Assembly: GCA_964344255.1 (NCBI GenBank)
Contig: CAYFMQ010000005.1
Span: 152,417-216,416 of the forward strand
Origin: JAJFIE01 sp964344255
GTDB taxonomy: Bacteria > Pseudomonadota > Alphaproteobacteria > Rhodospirillales > Casp-alpha2
Direction: 5' to 3'
Length of the DNA: 64,000 nt
Shown piece after piece: positions 59,747-64,000 of the stretch. The stretch's first letter is position 1; each line of letters starts with the position of its first letter. A program made the translations under genes and the position numbers. Under the pieces are notes generated by a model, which saw nothing but the letters and a program-made list of their open reading frames with translations, made no database searches and was not told the DNA's origin.

Positions 59747-60841
59747 ATGAACGTCAATGGTGTCCCCTATCGCACGATCTGGCTGGCCGAAGACGGCGTG
59801 ACGGTGGAAATCATCGATCAGACCCGTCTGCCCCATGAATTCATCGTTGTGCAACTCAAGACCCTGGAGGATGCGGTCATAGCAATCCGGGACATGTGGG
59901 TGCGCGGCGCGCCGCTGATCGGCGCGACGGCGGCCTATGGCGTTGCGCTCGCCATGCGGGCCGATGCCTCCGACGCGGCTTTCGAGGCCGCCTGCGATAC
60001 CCTTTATACCGCCCGGCCGACGGCGGTGAACCTGCGCTGGGCCCTGGATGAAATGCGGGCCGTGCTGCTCCCCGTAGGCCCGTCCGAACGTGTTGATCGC
60101 GCCTATGCCCGGGCGATGGAAATCTGCGACGAGGACGTGGAAATCTGCTCCGCCATCGGTGAGAACGGCAAGGCGATTATCGCCGATATCTGGAAGCAGA
60201 AGGGCGAGGACGAGACTGTCAACATTCTCACCCACTGCAACGCCGGTTGGCTCGCCACCGTGGACTGGGGCACGGCGCTGGCGCCGATCTACAAGGCCCA
60301 CGATGCGGGCATTCCCGTCCATGTCTGGGTTGATGAGACCCGTCCCCGTAACCAGGGCGCCAGCCTGACGGCGTGGGAACTGAAACAGCACGGCGTGCCC
60401 GCGACCCTAATCGTTGATAACGTTGGCGGGCACCTGATGCAGCACGGCCAGGTCGACCTGTGCATCACAGGGACGGACCGCACGGCCCGGTCGGGTGACG
60501 TGTGCAACAAGATCGGAACGTACCTGAAGGCGCTTGCCGCCCATGACAACGGCGTGCCGTTTTATGTCGGCCTGCCGGGCCCGACCATCGACTGGACGAT
60601 TACGGACGGCGTCAACGACATTCCCATTGAACAGCGCGATGCAGACGAGGTGCTTCGCATGAGCGGGCGAACCGATACCGGCGGTGTCGTCAGCGTGCTG
60701 CTTGCCTCTGACGGAACAGAGGCCGCCAATTACGCCTTTGACGTCACGCCCGCACGCCTTGTGACAGGCCTGATCACCGAACGGGGCGTCTGCGAGGCGA
60801 GCGAGAAAGGCCTGGCTGGCCTGTATCCCGACTGCGCCTGA
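59747..60841 (+). CDS. mtnA: Methylthioribose-1-phosphate isomerase
   Basis: The 364-residue enzyme isomerises methylthioribose 1-phosphate to the ribulose form. RDMWVRGAPLIGATAAYGVA is an N-terminal block and ILTHCNAGWLATVDWGTALA holds the catalytic cysteine. WVDETRPRNQGASLTAWELK and GTDRTARSGDVCNKIGTYLK (catalytic aspartate) are further signatures. It is 63 bp after mtnP. Other salvage genes (mtnK, mtnB, mtnC, mtnD) are not in the window. Confidence 0.96.
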   Translation: MNVNGVPYRTIWLAEDGVTVEIIDQTRLPHEFIVVQLKTLEDAVIAIRDMWVRGAPLIGATAAYGVALAMRADASDAAFEAACDTLYTARPTAVNLRWALDEMRAVLLPVGPSERVDRAYARAMEICDEDVEICSAIGENGKAIIADIWKQKGEDETVNILTHCNAGWLATVDWGTALAPIYKAHDAGIPVHVWVDETRPRNQGASLTAWELKQHGVPATLIVDNVGGHLMQHGQVDLCITGTDRTARSGDVCNKIGTYLKALAAHDNGVPFYVGLPGPTIDWTITDGVNDIPIEQRDADEVLRMSGRTDTGGVVSVLLASDGTEAANYAFDVTPARLVTGLITERGVCEASEKGLAGLYPDCA

Positions 60842-60949
60842 GGCCATTTCCCCGGAAAATCCCCTTTCTCCTCCGATTCCCTTTGACCCTACTGAGTGTG
60901 GGGGCTATCCATATGCTCAGAAAACGACCACCTTGGAGGGAGAAAAATC

Positions 60950-61450
60950 ATGGATGCCGATATCAAGAAAACAGCTCTTCGGATGATTCCTTATGGAATC
61001 TATGTCATGACGGCCAGGGACGGTGATGAAATCGCCGCCGCCACCGTCAACTGGGTAACCCAGACGGCTTTCGAGCCGCCGTTGCTGGTGGTCGGGGTCA
61101 AGAGCGATTCAGGAGCCTATGAAACAGTCAAGAATGCCGGTCATTTCGCCCTCAACATGCTGGGCAAGGACCAGCAGGGCGCGGCCTTTACTTTCTTCAA
61201 GCCGGCCGAAGTGGACGGCGACACTTTGAGCGGCGAGCCCTTTACGGCTGGCTCGACCGGTTCGCCGATCCTGGCAAGCGCTCCTGCAGCCGTAGAATGC
61301 AAGGTGCAGAACGTGGTCGAGATGGGCTGCCACCACATCGTTGTCGGCGAAGTGGTCAACGCGCTCCAGAACAAGGACATCGACGGCCGCCCGGATCACG
61401 CCATCCTGCACATGAGCGATCTCGGCGACAAGGTGTTCTATGGTGGATAA
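60950..61450 (+). CDS. Flavin reductase-like domain protein
   Basis: The 166-residue split-barrel FMN-binding protein has MIPYGIYVMTARDGDEIAAA, ATVNWVTQTAFEPPLLVVGV, NAGHFALNMLG and CHHIVVGEVVNAL. It belongs to the flavin reductases that supply reduced FMN to a two-component monooxygenase. GGAGGGAG lies before the ATG at 60950. No cognate oxygenase is adjacent. The acyl-CoA-dehydrogenase-like flavoprotein at 7614 is a remote possibility only. Confidence 0.85.
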   Translation: MDADIKKTALRMIPYGIYVMTARDGDEIAAATVNWVTQTAFEPPLLVVGVKSDSGAYETVKNAGHFALNMLGKDQQGAAFTFFKPAEVDGDTLSGEPFTAGSTGSPILASAPAAVECKVQNVVEMGCHHIVVGEVVNALQNKDIDGRPDHAILHMSDLGDKVFYGG

Positions 61451-61471
61451 CGGGGCGGTTGATTTCGGCTG

Positions 61472-61855
61472 TTAGGCCTGTTCCATCTCCGATGGCTTAA
61501 GCCACTCGGCAACGAGAATCAGGCATCCCGTTTCCGTGCGGGAATTGTGGAACGTGCCTTTGTCGTAGTGGACGAAATCACCCTGTTTCAGGACCGTGCC
61601 GTCGCTTTCGATCAGTTCCCCTTCGAGGATCAGATAGTCCTCGTTGTTCTGGTGTGTATGCGGGATGGATTCCGAACCGGGATCCATCTTGAACAGGTAG
61701 CAGCCGTTCTGATGGCCATTCGGCTCGTAGGTCAGGGGCGCATACCAGACATCCTCCTGAGGGGCGTCGCCGCCGTCCAGGTCGTTGGGAAGCATCTCCA
61801 CTTCATGGATATTGCGGACAATCCTGCCCGGTACGTCGCGATCGTTCATGTTCAT
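61472..61855 (-). CDS. Cupin-domain protein, unknown function
   Basis: The 127-residue single cupin has motif 1 SIPHTHQNNEDYLILEGEL (H-x-H and E ligands) and motif 2 YDKGTFHNSRTETGCLILVA with the last histidine. A metal site is therefore likely. I cannot place it in a functional family. It is convergent with the flavin reductase gene and has AGGA five bases before its ATG. Confidence 0.75.
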   Translation of the reverse strand: MNMNDRDVPGRIVRNIHEVEMLPNDLDGGDAPQEDVWYAPLTYEPNGHQNGCYLFKMDPGSESIPHTHQNNEDYLILEGELIESDGTVLKQGDFVHYDKGTFHNSRTETGCLILVAEWLKPSEMEQA

Positions 61856-62001
61856 GCCATCCTGTTGCTATTCGGTTGATCGAAGTTGTTTAAAAACAAT
61901 CTAGCATAGCTTTGACTTGATGCACCTGTCTGCATTTGGATAAAGATATTGTATGCCGGATTCGACAAGATGCGGCGTGTTAACAGCCTTTAAGGGGACT
62001 C

Positions 62002-62712
62002 TTGTTGCGTATTCTTGTTATTGAACATCATGACACGCCGTCCTTGGGCGTCGTCGGAGAAACGATCGAAGGCGAAGGCGAAGGCGTGGAAACGCAGGTT
62101 GTCTGGGGCGAAGACGGCGACCCCATCCCGGACTCACCCGACGGCTATGGCGGCATGATCGTCCTGGGCGGTGCCATGCACGCCCTTGATGACGAACGCT
62201 GCCCTTATTTCCCCAAGCTGGTTTCCCTGATCCGGGATTTCACCGACCAGGACCGTCCCCTATTGGGCATCTGTCTTGGCGCACAACTTATCGCCCGGGC
62301 TTTTGACGGTGAAGCGAAACTGGATGGCCCCTTCGAGTTCGGCTTTCATCCCATCACGCCGACGGAGGAGGGCAGGGAAGACCCTGTCATCGGCCACATG
62401 GCCGATACCCAGCATCTGTTTCAATGGCACACGGATCATTACGACCTGCCGGCGGGCGCCGTGAAAATCGCCAGTGGCGTCGACTATGCGAACCAGGCCT
62501 ACCGCATCGGTCGGGCGACCTACGCCACGCAATTCCATTTCGAAGTCACGGTGCCTATCGTCGAGGGCTGGCTCAGTCATCACCTGGGCGACATGGAGGA
62601 CAAGGTTCCGGGTTATAAGGAATGGCTGCCCAGGCAGTTCGACGACCATATGGAGGCTTCCAAGGCGTTTTGTAAGGAAATGACCCGCAAGTGGCTCAAC
62701 CTCTGCAACTGA
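62002..62712 (+). CDS. Type 1 glutamine amidotransferase-like protein
   Basis: The 236-residue class I GATase fold has the nucleophile elbow LLGICLGAQLIARAF with the catalytic cysteine, and the H-x-E pair in TQFHFEVTVP. It resembles GMP synthase GATase-domain relatives such as YLR126C/PuuD-like stand-alone enzymes, so its substrate is uncertain. The start is a TTG (two in tandem) with AAGGGG five bases upstream. It converges on petC and is closed by a shared terminator. Confidence 0.85.
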   Translation: MLRILVIEHHDTPSLGVVGETIEGEGEGVETQVVWGEDGDPIPDSPDGYGGMIVLGGAMHALDDERCPYFPKLVSLIRDFTDQDRPLLGICLGAQLIARAFDGEAKLDGPFEFGFHPITPTEEGREDPVIGHMADTQHLFQWHTDHYDLPAGAVKIASGVDYANQAYRIGRATYATQFHFEVTVPIVEGWLSHHLGDMEDKVPGYKEWLPRQFDDHMEASKAFCKEMTRKWLNLCN

Positions 62713-62736
62713 GTGAATAAGCGGAAGATTAAAATA

Positions 62737-62766
62737 AAAACGGCCCCGTTTTGGCGGGGCCGTTTT
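62737..62766. terminator. Bidirectional terminator between the amidotransferase and petC
   Basis: AAAACGGCCCCG (62737-62748) and CGGGGCCGTTTT (62755-62766) form a perfect 12-bp stem with loop TTTTGG. A-rich and T-rich flanks make it effective on both strands. Confidence 0.93.
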
Positions 62767-62790
62767 CGTGTCCGTTAAAGAAACGGGTGA

Positions 62791-63567
62791 TCAGTGCAGA
62801 TCAGCCCAGACCTTGCGCTTGAGCGCATAGAGCAGGCCGGTCAGGACCAGCAGGAAGATCATGACCTTGATGCCGAGACGCTTGCGTTCTTCAAGTTCCG
62901 GTTCCGCAGTCCAGGACATGAAGGTAACGATATCCCGGGCGATCTGTTCCTTGGTGGCTTCCGTGCCGTCGGCATATTCCACCGCATCATCGTCGATAGG
63001 GGGCGCCATGGCGATCTGGTTGCCCGGGAAATAGTGGTTATAGCTCATGCCTTCCAGAAGCTCGAAACCTTCGGGGGCCTCGTCTTCATAACCGGTCAGC
63101 AACGCGTAGACATAGTCCGGTCCACTAATCCTGGCCTTGGTCATCAGCGACAAATCCGGCGGCAGGGCGCCGTTGTTGGAAGCCCGGGCCGCGTTCTCGT
63201 TGGCGAACGGTTCGACAAAACGGTCGGCCGGCTTGGCCGGGCGCATGAACATTTCGCCCTCGTCATCGGGACCGTCCTCGACCTCGAACTCGGCGGCATA
63301 AGCCTTGACCTCGTCCTCCGAGAAGCCGATGTCCATCAGGTTGCGATAGGCCACCAGCTTGACGCCGTGGCAGCCGCCGCAGACTTCGGTGTAGACCTGC
63401 AACCCACGACGCAGCGCCGCACGGTCGAAAGTGCCGAAGAGGCCGCTCCAGCCCCATTCCTGCGCCGGCGGTTTTGCGCCGGTAGCGGCTTCGGCGGATG
63501 TGACCGTCAGGGAAGCCCCGAAGAGCATGGCGATACCTGCAAAGGCAGAAAGAAGCGTCTTTTTCAT
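62791..63567 (-). CDS. petC: Cytochrome c1 of the bc1 complex
   Basis: The 258-residue protein has a cleavable signal peptide ending TSAEAA and the haem motif C-x2-C-H at C63-G-G-C66-H67. The axial methionine is in IAMAPP and a C-terminal membrane anchor (IKVMIFLLVLTGLLYAL) follows. It accepts electrons from the Rieske protein and passes them to soluble or membrane cytochrome c. It is 19 bp downstream of the cytochrome b gene. The insert DGPDDEGEMFMRPAKPADRF before the P-loop is longer than mitochondrial c1. Confidence 0.96.
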   Translation of the reverse strand: MKKTLLSAFAGIAMLFGASLTVTSAEAATGAKPPAQEWGWSGLFGTFDRAALRRGLQVYTEVCGGCHGVKLVAYRNLMDIGFSEDEVKAYAAEFEVEDGPDDEGEMFMRPAKPADRFVEPFANENAARASNNGALPPDLSLMTKARISGPDYVYALLTGYEDEAPEGFELLEGMSYNHYFPGNQIAMAPPIDDDAVEYADGTEATKEQIARDIVTFMSWTAEPELEERKRLGIKVMIFLLVLTGLLYALKRKVWADLH

Positions 63568-63586
63568 TTCAATTTCCTCCTTAGCC

Positions 63587-64000
63587 TTATTTGGTTACCG
63601 AAGCGCTGATGCTTTCCGGAATTGGCTTCGGCCTTTCCAGAATGCCGATCAACGGGATCAGGATGATCAGGTGGAAGAAGTAGTAGAACGTCGCCCACTG
63701 ACCGATGATCAGGTATGCCCCTTCGGCGGGCTTAGCGCCGATGTAGCCCAGCACCAGGCAGTCCAGGAAGAAAATCCAGAAGAACTGCTTGTAGATGGGG
63801 CGGAACTTGGCGCTACGCACTTTTGAGGTGTCCAGCCACGGCAGAACCAGCAACACCAGGATGGAGGCGAACATGGCGATCACGCCGGCCAGTTTCGCCG
63901 ACATCAGCCAGCCGCCCAGCGAAATGACCTGGAAGACCCAGAAATCATCCGTGAACGCCCGCAGGATCGCGTAGAACGGCAGGAAGTACCATTCCGGCAC
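63587..64000 (-). CDS. petB: Cytochrome b of the bc1 complex (C-terminal part, runs off window)
   Basis: Only the last ~138 residues are in the window. The piece begins at the Qo-site P-E-W-Y motif (PEWYFLPFYAILRA) and has four hydrophobic helices, including KLAGVIAMFASILVLLVLPW and FFWIFFLDCLVLGYIGAK. Fusion or separation of the b subunit cannot be judged here, nor the haem histidines, which lie further right. The Rieske gene is expected beyond 64000. Confidence 0.95.
   Translation of the reverse strand: MPEWYFLPFYAILRAFTDDFWVFQVISLGGWLMSAKLAGVIAMFASILVLLVLPWLDTSKVRSAKFRPIYKQFFWIFFLDCLVLGYIGAKPAEGAYLIIGQWATFYYFFHLIILIPLIGILERPKPIPESISASVTK

Noticed and set aside
1..64000. CRISPR arrays, prophage, integrase or insertion sequences
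   Set aside because: No regularly spaced repeat-spacer pattern, no Cas genes, no transposase or integrase domain in any plausible frame.

Overview
The window looks like a piece of an alphaproteobacterial chromosome, most like Rhodospirillales and relatives. This is inferred from gene families and gene order, not from a database search. The markers are a PetP/PetR-type MarR and OmpR pair beside ilvE, UbiK, a MidA-family methyltransferase after lgt, the rplU-rpmA-obgE-proB-proA-nadD-rsfS-rlmH series, a phasin, and a cytochrome bc1 operon at the right edge. Codon use is GC-rich, with AT-rich exceptions noted below. Two runs of exactly ten Ns (24179-24188 and 31371-31380) each break a reading frame, so this is a scaffold with placeholder gaps.

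Layout. 1-10020 is accessory catabolism. A partial AruI-like thiamine-diphosphate decarboxylase is divergent from a HisC-like aminotransferase, followed by a GntR/FCD regulator and a non-pyrrolysine MttB-like methyltransferase. The same TGTGATCACA palindrome lies upstream of the decarboxylase/aminotransferase pair and upstream of mttB. Next is a minus-strand operon (acyl-CoA-dehydrogenase-like flavoprotein, DAD-type cupin, lone cyclic-nucleotide-binding protein, altronate-dehydratase-family enzyme) with a divergent AraC regulator. 10023-12239 is an unstable zone: tRNA-Ser(CGA), an array of TGTAGAC inverted repeats, a histidine-kinase remnant, a membrane-anchored alpha/beta hydrolase and a small membrane protein.

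12327-33738 is a long plus-strand housekeeping block. It covers ribosomal proteins L21 and L27, Obg, proline synthesis, NAD synthesis, ribosome maturation, phosphoglycerate mutase, the EnvC/CtpA/polysaccharide-deacetylase envelope cluster, RppH, a Ca2+/Na+ antiporter, pteridine/folate genes, uvrC, pgsA, molybdenum-cofactor genes and a LOG-family protein. The folB-uvrC gap is AT-rich and holds four consensus DnaA boxes, so it is a candidate origin or DnaA-controlled region. 33739-36856 holds an AhpD-like gene bracketed by repeats and a large metallo-beta-lactamase protein with two cyclic-nucleotide-like domains.

37103-45809 holds a metal-site-degenerate M24 hydrolase, ilvE, PetP/PetR/sensor kinase with a clear MarR operator, csaA, a phasin with candidate PHA-responsive operators, a TetR regulator, proC, a YbjN protein and ubiK. 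46016-57500 is again mostly housekeeping (rfaD, lgt, midA, pgeF, prs, rplY, pth, ychF). It is interrupted by a second degenerate M24 protein, a 22-residue membrane peptide and two paralogous lipoproteins, each built from two copies of one unrecognised domain. That lipoprotein locus is the best candidate for an undescribed system. 57562-64000 holds an AT-rich M48 lipoprotein protease, methylthioadenosine salvage (mtnP, mtnA), a flavin reductase, a cupin, a class I amidotransferase and petC/petB.
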